In this document: positions 26,161-34,509 of the stretch, piece after piece
Position numbering within the stretch: the first letter of the stretch is position 1
How the letters are laid out: each line of letters opens with the position of its first letter
Source: Cellulomonas pakistanensis
GTDB taxonomy: Bacteria > Actinomycetota > Actinomycetes > Actinomycetales > Cellulomonadaceae
Reading direction: 5' to 3'
Length of the DNA: 64,000 nt
Assembly (NCBI RefSeq): GCF_016862755.1
Contig: NZ_BONO01000003.1
Coordinates: 1-64,000, forward strand
Program-made: the position numbers and the translations under genes
Notes under the pieces: model-generated
Database searches by the model: none
What the model saw: the letters and a program-made list of their open reading frames with translations, nothing else
What the model was told of the DNA's origin: nothing

Positions 26161-27456
26161 GTGCGCAGGAGCACGCGCAAGACCTGGGTGGCCGTGGCCG
26201 GAGCGGCGAGCGTCGCCCTGCTGGCGACGGCGTGCGGCGGCGGGTCCGACGACACCGCCGGCGGCGACGAGGAGGGCGGGGACGTCACGCTGACGATCTC
26301 CACCTTCAACCAGTTCGGCTACGAGGACCTCCTCAAGCAGTACGAGGAGGAGAACCCGGGCATCACGATCGAGCACAACAAGTTCGGCAAGTCCGACGAC
26401 GCGAAGGAGCAGTTCCAGACGGCGCTCGGCGCCGGCTCGGGCCTCGCGGACGTCGTGGGCGTCGAGGTCGACTGGATGCCGCAGATCATCCAGTACTCCG
26501 ACCAGTTCGTGGACCTGACCAGCGACTCCACCGAGGGCCGCTGGAACCAGTGGACGCTCGACCAGGCCACCTCGCAGGACGGCGCGCTGCTCGGCTACCC
26601 GACCGACATCGGCCCCGAGGCCATCGCCTACCGCTCCGACCTGTTCGCCGCCGCCGGCCTGCCGACGGATCGCGAGGAGGTCGCGGAGCTCTTCGGCGGC
26701 GAGGACGCCACCTGGGACGACTTCTTCGCGGTCGGCGACCAGTTCATGGCCGCGGGCACCGGCCCGGCGTTCTTCGACTCCGCCGACGCCATCGCGCAGG
26801 GCATGATCAACCAGATCGAGGCGCCGTTCGAGGACCCCGAGTCGGGCGAGATCACCGCGCTGGACAACCCCGAGATCCGCGACATGTACGACACGATCCT
26901 GTCGCACGCGGACCAGTCCGCCGGCCTCAAGCAGTGGGAGGCCGACTGGACCAGCGCCTTCCAGAGCGACGCGTTCGCCGTGGCGCTCGCCCCGGCCTGG
27001 TTCCTCGGCAACATCGAGGGCAACGCGGCCGGCGTCGAGGGCTGGGACATCGCCAACGTCTTCCCCGGCGGCGGCGGCAACTGGGGCGGCTCGTTCCTCA
27101 CGGTCCCGACGATGTCGGAGCACCAGGAGGAGGCCAAGGCGCTCGCCGACTGGCTGACCGCCCCCGAGCAGCAGCTCAAGGCGTTCGGCGTGAACGGCAA
27201 CTTCCCGAGCCAGATCGAGGCGCAGCAGTCCGACGAGCTCCAGGGCATGACCCGCGAGTTCTTCAACGACGCGCCGACCGGCCAGATCTACACCGACCGG
27301 GCCTCGGGCATCTCGACCCAGCCGTTCAAGGGCGAGAACTACTTCACCATCCGCACCGGCCTGTCGGATGCGTTCAACCGCGTCGACGTCGACAAGTCGC
27401 AGACCCCCGACGAGTCCTGGCAGGGCTTCGAGGACGCGGTCGCCGCGATCGGCTGA
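26161..27456 (+). CDS. cebE: Cellobiose/cello-oligosaccharide ABC transporter, binding lipoprotein
   Basis: 431-residue extracellular solute-binding protein (family 1) that delivers sugar to the CebFG permease. A basic start (MRRSTRKTW) and hydrophobic core end in the lipobox LATAC, lipid-modified C25, followed by a Gly/Asp/Glu-rich linker. The mature part shows LTISTFNQFGYEDLLKQYEE, VDWMPQIIQYSDQFVDL, GYPTDIGPEAIAYRSDLF and a C-terminal PTMSEHQEEAKALADWLT. GTG 26161 has GAGGGAG six bases upstream. Sugar specificity is inferred from the CelR-type operators and the downstream CelR-like gene, not from binding-site residues. Confidence 0.85.
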   Translation: MRRSTRKTWVAVAGAASVALLATACGGGSDDTAGGDEEGGDVTLTISTFNQFGYEDLLKQYEEENPGITIEHNKFGKSDDAKEQFQTALGAGSGLADVVGVEVDWMPQIIQYSDQFVDLTSDSTEGRWNQWTLDQATSQDGALLGYPTDIGPEAIAYRSDLFAAAGLPTDREEVAELFGGEDATWDDFFAVGDQFMAAGTGPAFFDSADAIAQGMINQIEAPFEDPESGEITALDNPEIRDMYDTILSHADQSAGLKQWEADWTSAFQSDAFAVALAPAWFLGNIEGNAAGVEGWDIANVFPGGGGNWGGSFLTVPTMSEHQEEAKALADWLTAPEQQLKAFGVNGNFPSQIEAQQSDELQGMTREFFNDAPTGQIYTDRASGISTQPFKGENYFTIRTGLSDAFNRVDVDKSQTPDESWQGFEDAVAAIG

Positions 27457-27463
27457 TCCCACC

Positions 27464-27500
27464 GGGCCGGGTCGCCGGGACTCCCCCGGCGGCCCGGCCC
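27464..27500 (+). terminator. Intercistronic stem-loop between cebE and cebF
   Basis: Arms 27464-27479 and 27485-27500 pair at 15 of 16 positions (the odd pair is T-G) around ACTCC. It would stabilise the cebE 3' end and reduce read-through, giving more binding protein than permease. Confidence 0.6.
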
Positions 27501-27563
27501 GTCCGCGCGGGCACCCCCGCGCCCGCACCGCACGACCCCGGCCCGCCCGCACGAAGGATCCCC

Positions 27564-28664
27564 ATGGCCACCCAGACGGCGCCCCCCAGGGGCGCGGCAC
27601 CGCGCAGCGACGACGACCGCGCGCCCCGGAAGATCGGCTTCGGGCAGACGCTCGGCCGCTGGGACGTGAAGGTCTCCCCCTACCTGTACATCTCGCCGTT
27701 CTTCCTGCTGTTCGCGGTGGTCGGCCTGTTCCCCCTGCTCTACACGGGCTGGGTCTCGCTGCACGAGTGGAGCCTGATCGGCGGCCAGGGCGAGTTCGTC
27801 GGGTTCGACAACTTCACGTTCGTGCTCGGCCAGACGTTCTTCTGGAAGGCCCTGCGCAACACCCTCAGCATCTTCCTGCTGTCGACCGTGCCGCAGGTGA
27901 TCGTCGCCCTGGTCATCGCCGCGATGCTGGACGCGAACCTGCGCGCCAAGACGTTCTGGCGGATGGGCGTGCTGCTGCCGTACGTCGTCGCCCCGGTGGC
28001 CGTCGGCCTGGTGTTCTCGCAGATGTTCGCCGACGGCTCCGGCATGATCAACTCCCTGCTCGGCACGATCGGCATCGACCCGGTCGGCTGGCACAAGGAC
28101 GCGTTCGCCTCGCACGTCGCGATCTCGACGATGGTGAACTTCCGCTGGACCGGCTACAACGCGCTGATCCTGCTCGCCGCGATGCAGGCCATCCCCCGCG
28201 ACATGTACGAGGCCGCGACGCTCGACGGCGCCACCCGGATCCGGCAGTTCTTCTCGATCACGGTCCCGATGGTCCGCCCGACGATGATCTTCGTGATCCT
28301 CACGTCGACCATCGGCGGCCTGCAGATCTTCGACGAGCCGCGCATGTACGACGCGACCGGCCTCGGCGGCTCGAACGGCCAGTGGAAGACCGTGACGCTC
28401 TACCTGTACGAGCTGGGCTGGAACAAGCAGCAGCTCGGCCGGGCCGCGGCGGTCGCCTGGCTGCTGTTCCTGATCATCATCGTGTTCGCGCTGGTCAACA
28501 ACTGGCTGACCCGGCGCATCTCCTCCGCCGACGACATGAGCCGCTCCGCGAAGGCCGCCCGCCGCGAGACGCGGCGCCGCTCGCGCGACCTCGCCCGCCG
28601 GGTCAAGCAGACGTCCGACGCCGCGGTGCCCGCGGCCGCACCGATCGAGGTGGACCCCCGATGA
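27564..28664 (+). CDS. cebF: Sugar ABC transporter permease, MalF type
   Basis: 366-residue inner permease subunit with six main transmembrane helices. The first is near ISPFFLLFAVVGLFPLLYTG. The EAA loop that contacts the ATPase is EAATLDGATRIRQFFSITVP. A basic, Arg-rich C-terminal tail of about 50 residues is present. ATG 27564 has GAAGGA 6 bases upstream. The last codon overlaps cebG in ATGA. No ATPase gene lies in the operon, as in Streptomyces ceb operons, which use the shared MsiK ATPase encoded elsewhere. Confidence 0.9.
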   Translation: MATQTAPPRGAAPRSDDDRAPRKIGFGQTLGRWDVKVSPYLYISPFFLLFAVVGLFPLLYTGWVSLHEWSLIGGQGEFVGFDNFTFVLGQTFFWKALRNTLSIFLLSTVPQVIVALVIAAMLDANLRAKTFWRMGVLLPYVVAPVAVGLVFSQMFADGSGMINSLLGTIGIDPVGWHKDAFASHVAISTMVNFRWTGYNALILLAAMQAIPRDMYEAATLDGATRIRQFFSITVPMVRPTMIFVILTSTIGGLQIFDEPRMYDATGLGGSNGQWKTVTLYLYELGWNKQQLGRAAAVAWLLFLIIIVFALVNNWLTRRISSADDMSRSAKAARRETRRRSRDLARRVKQTSDAAVPAAAPIEVDPR

Positions 28665-29578
28665 GCGCCCCGTCCGTCCCCGTCATCGCGCAGACCGCCG
28701 GCAAGGGCGCCGCCCGCGCGGCGCAGCGCAGGCGCAACAAGACCAACGGCGGCGCCGACCGCCGCCCGGGCTGGGTGACCTACGTCGTCCTGGGCGTGTT
28801 CATCCTGATCTCCGCGTACCCGCTGTACTTCACGTTCCTGCTGTCGTCCTCGACCTCGGCCGAGGTGGCGCAGAACCCGGTGCCGTCGCTGATCCCCGGC
28901 GGCGAGTTCCTCACGAACCTGCAGCGCGTGTTCGACGCCGACATCGACCTGGTGCGCGCGACCGGAAACTCGCTGATCGTCGCCGTGATCACGAGCCTGT
29001 CCGTGGTGTTCTTCTCCACGCTCGCGGGCTACTCGTTCTCCAAGCTCCGGTTCCGGGGCCGCGGGCCGCTGCTGGTGTTCGTCATCGCGACCATGGCCGT
29101 GCCGACCCAGCTCGGCGTCGTCCCGCTGTACATCGTCATGCGCGAGCTCGGCCTCACCGGCAACCTGCTCGCGGTGATCCTGCCGGCGATGGTGACCGCG
29201 TTCGGCGTGTTCTGGATGACGCAGTACCTCGACTCCGCGCTCCCCTACGAGCTGATCGAGGCCGCCCGCGTCGACGGCGCGTCGATGTTCCGCACCTTCT
29301 GGTCGGTGGCGCTGCCCGCGGCCCGGCCGGCGGCGGCGATGCTGGCGCTGTTCACGTTCATCACGTCGTGGACGAACTTCTTCTGGCCGTCCATCGTGCT
29401 CGGCACCCAGAACCCGACCCTGCCGGTGGCCCTCAAGCTGCTGCAGGCCGGCTTCTTCCAGGACCTGCCGCTGATCATGGCGGGCGTCGTGCTGTCGATC
29501 ATCCCGCTGCTCCTGCTGTTCGTGGTCGCCGGGCGCCAGCTCGTCGCGGGCATCATGGCCGGGGCCGTCAAGGGCTGA
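28661..29578 (+). CDS. cebG: Sugar ABC transporter permease, MalG type
   Basis: 305-residue partner of CebF with six helices, starting near VTYVVLGVFILISAYPLYFT. The EAA motif is EAARVDGASMFRTFWSVALP. The N-terminal 40 residues are basic and Gly/Asn-rich. ATG 28661 overlaps the cebF stop by 4 bases. The C-terminus (LVAGIMAGAVKG) matches the family end for sugar transporters of the CUT1 class. A stem-loop follows 12 bases after the stop and the LacI-type gene comes next. Confidence 0.92.
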   Translation: MSAPSVPVIAQTAGKGAARAAQRRRNKTNGGADRRPGWVTYVVLGVFILISAYPLYFTFLLSSSTSAEVAQNPVPSLIPGGEFLTNLQRVFDADIDLVRATGNSLIVAVITSLSVVFFSTLAGYSFSKLRFRGRGPLLVFVIATMAVPTQLGVVPLYIVMRELGLTGNLLAVILPAMVTAFGVFWMTQYLDSALPYELIEAARVDGASMFRTFWSVALPAARPAAAMLALFTFITSWTNFFWPSIVLGTQNPTLPVALKLLQAGFFQDLPLIMAGVVLSIIPLLLLFVVAGRQLVAGIMAGAVKG

Positions 29579-29590
29579 CCGTTACGCTTC

Positions 29591-29620
29591 GCGCGGGGCC
29601 CGGCACTCCGGGCTCCGCGC
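29591..29620 (+). terminator. Stem-loop after cebG
   Basis: GCGCGGGGCCCGG at 29591-29603 pairs with 29608-29620 at 12 of 13 positions around CACT. It probably limits transcription into the regulator gene. Confidence 0.6.
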
Positions 29621-29686
29621 AGGGGCGCGCGTCCGCAGGTGCCCGCGCACGGGCCCCACCCGAACGTCACGAGGGGGCGATCCACG

Positions 29687-30718
29687 GTGATCGACCAGTC
29701 CGAGATCCCGTCGGCCACCCGGCCCGCGCCGACGCTGGAGCAGGTCGCCGAGCGCGCCGGCGTCTCCCGGTCCACCGCGTCCCGCGCCATCAACGGCGGC
29801 GACCGGGTGTCCCCCGAGGCCATGGAGTCCGTCGCAGCGGCGGTCGCCGACCTCGGCTACACGCCCAACCGCGCCGCGCGGTCGCTGGTCACCCGCCGCA
29901 CCGACTCGGTCGCGCTGGTCGTGCCCGAGCCCGACGAGCGGGTGCTGTCCGACCCGTTCTTCGCCGGCGTGCTGAACGGCGTGTCCACGCCGCTGGCGCT
30001 CGCCGACCTGCAGCTGCTGCTGGTCATCGCGCGGCCCGGCGAGTCCGAGCGCACCGCCCGGTACCTGCGCGCCGGCCACGTCGACGGCGCGATCGTGGTG
30101 TCGCACCACCGCGACGACGCCATCGACCGGGCGCTGCAGGCGTCCCGGCTGCCGACGGTGTTCATCGGCCGGCCGCTCGTCGGCGGCGAGTCCGCGGCCG
30201 TGGTGGACACCGACAACCTGCGCGGCGGGCGGCTGGCGACCGAGCACCTCGTGCGGCTCGGGCGGCGGCGGATCGGCACGATCGCCGGGCCTGCCGACAT
30301 GTCCGCGGGCATCGACCGGCTCGCCGGCTGGCGGGCGGCGCTCGCCGAGGCCGGGCTGCCCGACGACGCGGTGGTGCACGGCGACTTCACCGTCGACGGC
30401 GGGGCGGCCGCGGCGCGCGAGCTGCTGTCCCGGTTCCCCGACCTGGACGCGATGTTCATCGCCTCGGACCTCATGGCGGCCGGCGCGCTGCCCGAGCTCG
30501 CCGAGGCCGGGCGGGACGTGCCCGGCGACGTGGCGGTGGTCGGCTACGACAACTCGGGCCTGGCGACGACCACGAAGCCGAACCTCACCACGGTGACCCA
30601 GCCGGTCATCGCCATGGCACGCGCCGCCGGCGAGGAGCTGGTGGCGCAGCTGCAGGGCCGGGCCGCGCGCACGGAGCAGGTGTTCGAGCCGGAGCTGGTG
30701 GTCCGCGGCTCGGCCTGA
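29687..30718 (+). CDS. celR: LacI family repressor, CelR/CebR-like
   Basis: 343 residues. An N-terminal helix-turn-helix and hinge (TLEQVAERAGVSRSTASRAI, then YTPNRAARSLVTRRT) is followed by a periplasmic-binding-protein-like sensor domain with VVDTDNLRGGRLATEHLVRLG, IASDLMAAGALPEL and VVGYDNSGLA. The recognition helix residues S-R-S-T-A-S are those of CelR/CebR-type proteins. It follows the ceb genes in the same direction with a terminator-like stem between. By analogy with Thermobifida CelR and Streptomyces CebR, cellobiose should release it from the three upstream operators. GTG 29687 is preceded by GAGGGGG. Confidence 0.88.
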   Translation: MIDQSEIPSATRPAPTLEQVAERAGVSRSTASRAINGGDRVSPEAMESVAAAVADLGYTPNRAARSLVTRRTDSVALVVPEPDERVLSDPFFAGVLNGVSTPLALADLQLLLVIARPGESERTARYLRAGHVDGAIVVSHHRDDAIDRALQASRLPTVFIGRPLVGGESAAVVDTDNLRGGRLATEHLVRLGRRRIGTIAGPADMSAGIDRLAGWRAALAEAGLPDDAVVHGDFTVDGGAAAARELLSRFPDLDAMFIASDLMAAGALPELAEAGRDVPGDVAVVGYDNSGLATTTKPNLTTVTQPVIAMARAAGEELVAQLQGRAARTEQVFEPELVVRGSA

Positions 30719-30726
30719 CGCGCGCC

Positions 30727-30763
30727 GCGGCGCGCTCGAGCGGCAGCGCGGCGCGCTCGAGCG
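30727..30763. repeat. Tandem 16-mer after celR
   Basis: GCGGCGCGCTCGAGCG occurs at 30727-30742 and 30748-30763, period 21. Each copy contains the 10-base palindrome CGCTCGAGCG. Confidence 0.55.
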
Positions 30764-30777
30764 CCGGCGTGGCGCAC

Positions 30778-30846
30778 CGAGTGGGCACCCGACACGTCGA
30801 GTGGGCATCCCGTGGTTGCCCACTCGACGCGTCCGGTGCCCACTCG
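30778..30846. terminator. 30-bp stem hairpin between celR and putA
   Basis: Arms 30778-30807 and 30817-30846 match at 28 of 30 positions around a 9-base loop. Each arm holds the word CGAGTGGGCA twice. It lies between convergent genes and can act on both transcripts. No T-tract follows. Confidence 0.65.
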
Positions 30847-30900
30847 CCGCCGGGCGCGGCGGGCGGGGCGGGGCGCGCAGGGCGGGCGGAGCGGGGCGGG

Positions 30901-30976
30901 CGCCGAGCGCGTACGGGGGGCGCCGAGCGCGCACCCCGTGGGGTCCGCGCTCGGCACGCCTGTGCCGCGCTCGGCG
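30901..30976. terminator. Nested mirror array with a central palindrome
   Basis: CGCCGAGCGCG occurs at 30901-30911 and 30921-30931. The mirror word CGCGCTCGGC occurs at 30946-30955 and 30966-30975. The palindrome ACCCCGTGGGGT is in the centre at 30933-30944. With the preceding hairpin it fills most of the 332-base convergent gap before putA; the remainder is G/C-rich sequence without other signals. Confidence 0.6.
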
Positions 30977-31050
30977 CTCCGCGCCTCCCTGCCGAGCAGC
31001 GCCCGGCCCCGCAGCGCCCGGTCAGCGCCTCCCGGCCCCGCAGCGCCCGG

Positions 31051-34000
31051 TCAGCGGGTCGGGTCGACGTGGCCGAAGCGGTGCCGGGTGCGGGACACCG
31101 CCTGCTCCCGGACGACCGTCATCAGCTCGCGCCGGGCGCTCGCCACGACCGGCGCGTCGAGCACCGTGACCTCGCCGGTGCGGGTCACGGCGGCCGCGCG
31201 CAGGCCCGGGGCGGAGCCGACGACCCGGACCCGGCCGGTGACCTCGCCGGCCGCGACCCGGAGCGCGAACGCCTGGTCGGTCTCCTCGGTCGCGCGGCTC
31301 ACCGTCACCGGCACGCCCGCGGTGCGCGCGGCGGACAGCACGCGCAGCACCTCGCGCTCGGACCCGTCGGCGCCGACCCGCACGGTCAGGTGCGGGACGG
31401 GGCGGTGCCGCAGGGCGTTCTCCTCGGACGCCAGCCCGGACGGGTCGTGCGCCGCGCCGAGCTCGTCGCGCCAGACCCGCGCGTCGTCGTCCTGCGCCCA
31501 CGCGAGCCAGCCGTCGTCGTCCAGCGCGGCGACCTCCGGGGCGTCGGACCATGCGCCGAGCTGCGCCACGTAGGACGGCCCGCCGGCCTTGGCGCCGGGG
31601 CCGACGACCGAGGCCTTCCAGCCGCCGAACGGCTGCCGCTGCACGATCGCGCCGGTGATGTGCCGGTTGACGTAGGCGTTGCCGACCTCGACCCGGTCGA
31701 GCCAGTGCGCGATCTCCGCCTCGTCGAGCGAGTGCAGGCCGCCGGTCAGGCCGAGCGCCACCGCGTTCTGCACCGCGATCGCCTCGTCCAGGGTGTCGAC
31801 GCGGATCACGCCGAGCACCGGGCCGAAGCACTCGGTGAGGTGGAACCACGACCCGGGCCGCACGCCGTGCTTGACGCCGGGCGTCCACAGCCGGCCCTCC
31901 TCGTCGAGCTGCCGCGGCTGGACCAGCCAGCCCTCGCCCTCGTCCAGCGTGGTGAGCGCGCGCAGCAGCTTCCCGGACGCCGGCTCGACGAGCGGACCCA
32001 TCGTGGTGCCGAGGTCGTCGGACCAGCCGACCCGCAGGGACGCCACCGCGTCGGCGAGCTGGCGGCGCAGCCGGTCGGAGGTGCCGGCCGACCCGACGAG
32101 GATGGCCAGCGACGCCGCCGAGCACTTCTGCCCGGCGTGGCCGAACGCCGACCGCACCAGGTCCGCGACCGCCAGGTCGACGTCGGCGGACGGCGTGATG
32201 ACGAGCGCGTTCTTGCCGGAGGTCTCGGCGAGCACGTCGAGATCGGGGCGCCAGCCGGCGAACAGCTGCGCCGTCTCCAGCGAGCCGGTCAGCACGACCC
32301 GCGCGACGTCCGGGTGCGTGACCAGCCGGCGGCCGACCTCACCCTCGGGCGACAGCACGACCTGCAGCGCGTCCTCGGCCACGCCGGACGCGTCGAGCGC
32401 CCGCTGGATCGCCGCGCCGGCCACCCGCACGCAGCGCGGGGTCTGCGGCGCCGGCTTGATCAGCACGGGCGACCCGGCCGCGAGCGCCGCGAGCACCGAC
32501 CCGACCGGGATGGCGACCGGGAAGTTCCACGGCGGGGTGACGACGGTGACGCCGCGGGGCCGGAACACCGCGCCCGGGACGTGCCCGTCGGCGAGCTCCT
32601 CGGCGCGGTCCGCGTAGTACCGGGCGAAGTCGACGGCCTCGCTGACCTCGGGGTCGGCCTCGGCGACGGTCTTGCCGGCCTCGTGCACCATCGTGGCGAC
32701 CAGGTCGCCGCGGGCGGCCTCGAGCTCGTCCGCCGCGCGGCGCAGCACGGCGGCGCGCTCGGCCGGGGTGCGGACGGACCAGGCGGGCGCGGCGGCGACG
32801 GCGCGCGCGACGACGGCGTCCACCTCGTCCTCGGTCCCCACCTCGACCGCGCCGGCGGGCGGCTCGACGTCCGCGGCGACCAGGCGCGCGGCCCAGTCCC
32901 GGGACTCGGCGACGGCCGGGTCGGTGTCCGCGGCGTTCCGGAACGCCCCGGGCTCGGGCGCCGGGGCGGCGACGTCGCGCGGCAGGCGCCGGCGACCCGT
33001 CGGGACGCGGTCCGCGCCGGCGACCGACGCCAGGAACGCGTCCTCCTGCGAGCCGATGCCCTCGTCCGGGCCGTCCCCGCCGGCGAACAGCGCGTGCAGG
33101 AAGTTCTGGTGCGCGGCGTTCTCCTCGAGGCGGCGGACCAGGTACGAGATCGCGACGTCGAAGTCCTGCTTCGCGACGACCGGGGTGTACAGCAGCACCT
33201 GGCCGACCTCGCGCTGCACGGCGCGGGCCTGCGCGGGCGCCATGCCCTGCAGCATCTCGATGTCGAGCGCCTCCGACACCCCGCGGTGCTCGGCGAGCAG
33301 GTGGGCGTAGGCGACGTGGAACAGGTTGTGGCTCGCGACGCCGACGCGCAGCGCGGACGTCCGTGCCGGGTCGAGCGCGCGGCGGACCAGGCGGACGTAG
33401 TGCGCGTCGACCTCGGGCTTGTCGCCGTACGGCGCCTGCGCCCAGCCGTGCAGCTCCGCCTCCACCTTCTCCATGGCGAGGTTCGCGCCCTTGACCAGCC
33501 GCACCTTGAGCCGGGCGCCACCCGCCTCGACCCGGCGCCGGGCGATCGCGGTGACCTCCTCCAGCGCCTCGGAGGTGTCGGGCAGGTACGCCTGCAGCAC
33601 GATGCCCATCTCGGCGCCGTGCACCTCCGGGTCGTTCACCAGCTCGTCGAACACCCGCACGGTCAGCGCGAGGTCGCGGTACTCCTCCATGTCGAGGTTG
33701 AGGAACGTGCCCTGCGCCGCGGCCGCGCGGTACAGCGGCCGCAGCCGCTCGACGACGCGCCGCACGCTGCCCTCGGTGTCCCAGGTCGACAGCTGGCTGG
33801 CGACCGCGGACACCTTGATCGACACGTAGTCGACGTCGGGCCGGGCGACCAGCTCGGAGACCCGCTGCAGCCGGCGGTTCGCCTCGTCCTCGCCGAGCAC
33901 GGCCTCGCCCAGCAGGTTGAGGTTGAGCCGGAAGCCCTCCTTGCGGGCGCGCGCCAGGTGCGGGCCCAGGCCCGGGCCGGCGTCGGCGACCAGGTGGCCG

Positions 34001-34398
34001 ACGAGCTGCCGGAGCCGGATCCGCGCCGCGGGCACGACGGCGGACGGCAGCAGCGGGGCGACCTTGGCGCCGATCCCGAGCAGCAGCCGGTCGCCCGCGC
34101 CGAGGAACGCCGACGCGTCGGCCGCGCGGTCGCCGAGGTCGGCGAGCTCGGCGGCCGCGACCCGGGCGTCCTCGGGGCGCGCGACCCGGTCGACGAACCG
34201 CACGGCCAGCTCCAGGCCCGCGGGGTCGGCGACCAGGGCGGCCAGCCGGCCGGTGGCGCGCCGCTCGGCGGGGGTCTCGTCGGCGGCGGTGGCGTCCATC
34301 CAGCGGTGCGCGAGGTCCACCGCGTCCCGGGTCAGGTGCTCCGGGACGGGGGCGGTGGCGGCGCTGTCGGCGGCGGCCGGGTCGTGGGTCGTCGTCAT
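31051..34398 (-). CDS. putA: Bifunctional proline dehydrogenase/P5C dehydrogenase
   Basis: 1115 residues that oxidise proline to glutamate in two steps. The N-terminal FAD-dependent proline dehydrogenase barrel covers about residues 130-450, with VSIKVSAVASQL, NLDMEEYRDL, RLVKGANLAMEKVEAELHG and VRRLEENAAHQNFLHALF. The P5C dehydrogenase domain has PPWNFPVAIPVGSVLAAL, LAETSGKNALVI and catalytic C759 in GHAGQKCSAAS. ATG 34398 has GGGGAGGATC upstream. No N-terminal DNA-binding domain is present, so regulation must come from elsewhere; the divergent AraC-type gene is the obvious candidate. It supplies glutamate, which the glutamate dehydrogenase encoded nearby can use. Confidence 0.96.
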   Translation of the reverse strand: MTTTHDPAAADSAATAPVPEHLTRDAVDLAHRWMDATAADETPAERRATGRLAALVADPAGLELAVRFVDRVARPEDARVAAAELADLGDRAADASAFLGAGDRLLLGIGAKVAPLLPSAVVPAARIRLRQLVGHLVADAGPGLGPHLARARKEGFRLNLNLLGEAVLGEDEANRRLQRVSELVARPDVDYVSIKVSAVASQLSTWDTEGSVRRVVERLRPLYRAAAAQGTFLNLDMEEYRDLALTVRVFDELVNDPEVHGAEMGIVLQAYLPDTSEALEEVTAIARRRVEAGGARLKVRLVKGANLAMEKVEAELHGWAQAPYGDKPEVDAHYVRLVRRALDPARTSALRVGVASHNLFHVAYAHLLAEHRGVSEALDIEMLQGMAPAQARAVQREVGQVLLYTPVVAKQDFDVAISYLVRRLEENAAHQNFLHALFAGGDGPDEGIGSQEDAFLASVAGADRVPTGRRRLPRDVAAPAPEPGAFRNAADTDPAVAESRDWAARLVAADVEPPAGAVEVGTEDEVDAVVARAVAAAPAWSVRTPAERAAVLRRAADELEAARGDLVATMVHEAGKTVAEADPEVSEAVDFARYYADRAEELADGHVPGAVFRPRGVTVVTPPWNFPVAIPVGSVLAALAAGSPVLIKPAPQTPRCVRVAGAAIQRALDASGVAEDALQVVLSPEGEVGRRLVTHPDVARVVLTGSLETAQLFAGWRPDLDVLAETSGKNALVITPSADVDLAVADLVRSAFGHAGQKCSAASLAILVGSAGTSDRLRRQLADAVASLRVGWSDDLGTTMGPLVEPASGKLLRALTTLDEGEGWLVQPRQLDEEGRLWTPGVKHGVRPGSWFHLTECFGPVLGVIRVDTLDEAIAVQNAVALGLTGGLHSLDEAEIAHWLDRVEVGNAYVNRHITGAIVQRQPFGGWKASVVGPGAKAGGPSYVAQLGAWSDAPEVAALDDDGWLAWAQDDDARVWRDELGAAHDPSGLASEENALRHRPVPHLTVRVGADGSEREVLRVLSAARTAGVPVTVSRATEETDQAFALRVAAGEVTGRVRVVGSAPGLRAAAVTRTGEVTVLDAPVVASARRELMTVVREQAVSRTRHRFGHVDPTR

Positions 34399-34465
34399 GG
34401 CGGGATCCTCCCCGAGCGGCCCACGGCCCGTCTTGCACCGATCGGCCGGGCCACCGGGCCGGATC

Positions 34466-34500
34466 CGTGACACGTGCCCGTCACGCGCACCACCTACGCT
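34466..34500 (+). promoter_or_regulatory. Divergent control region of putA and AraC gene
   Basis: CGTGAC at 34466-34471 and GTCACG at 34480-34485 form an inverted repeat with 8 bases between. TACGCT at 34495-34500 is a -10 box nine bases before ATG 34510. Confidence 0.4.
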
Positions 34501-34509
34501 GCCCCCGAC

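Noticed and set aside
29368..34470. Open frame of 1700 codons on the plus strand
   Set aside because: Composition is Arg/Gly/Ala-rich without domains; it is the shadow of the real cebG, celR and putA frames caused by GC-rich codon use.
34466..34485. CGTGAC-N8-GTCACG as a Crp-type site
   Set aside because: Half-site spacing does not fit TGTGA-N6-TCACA; kept only as a possible operator for the AraC-type protein.
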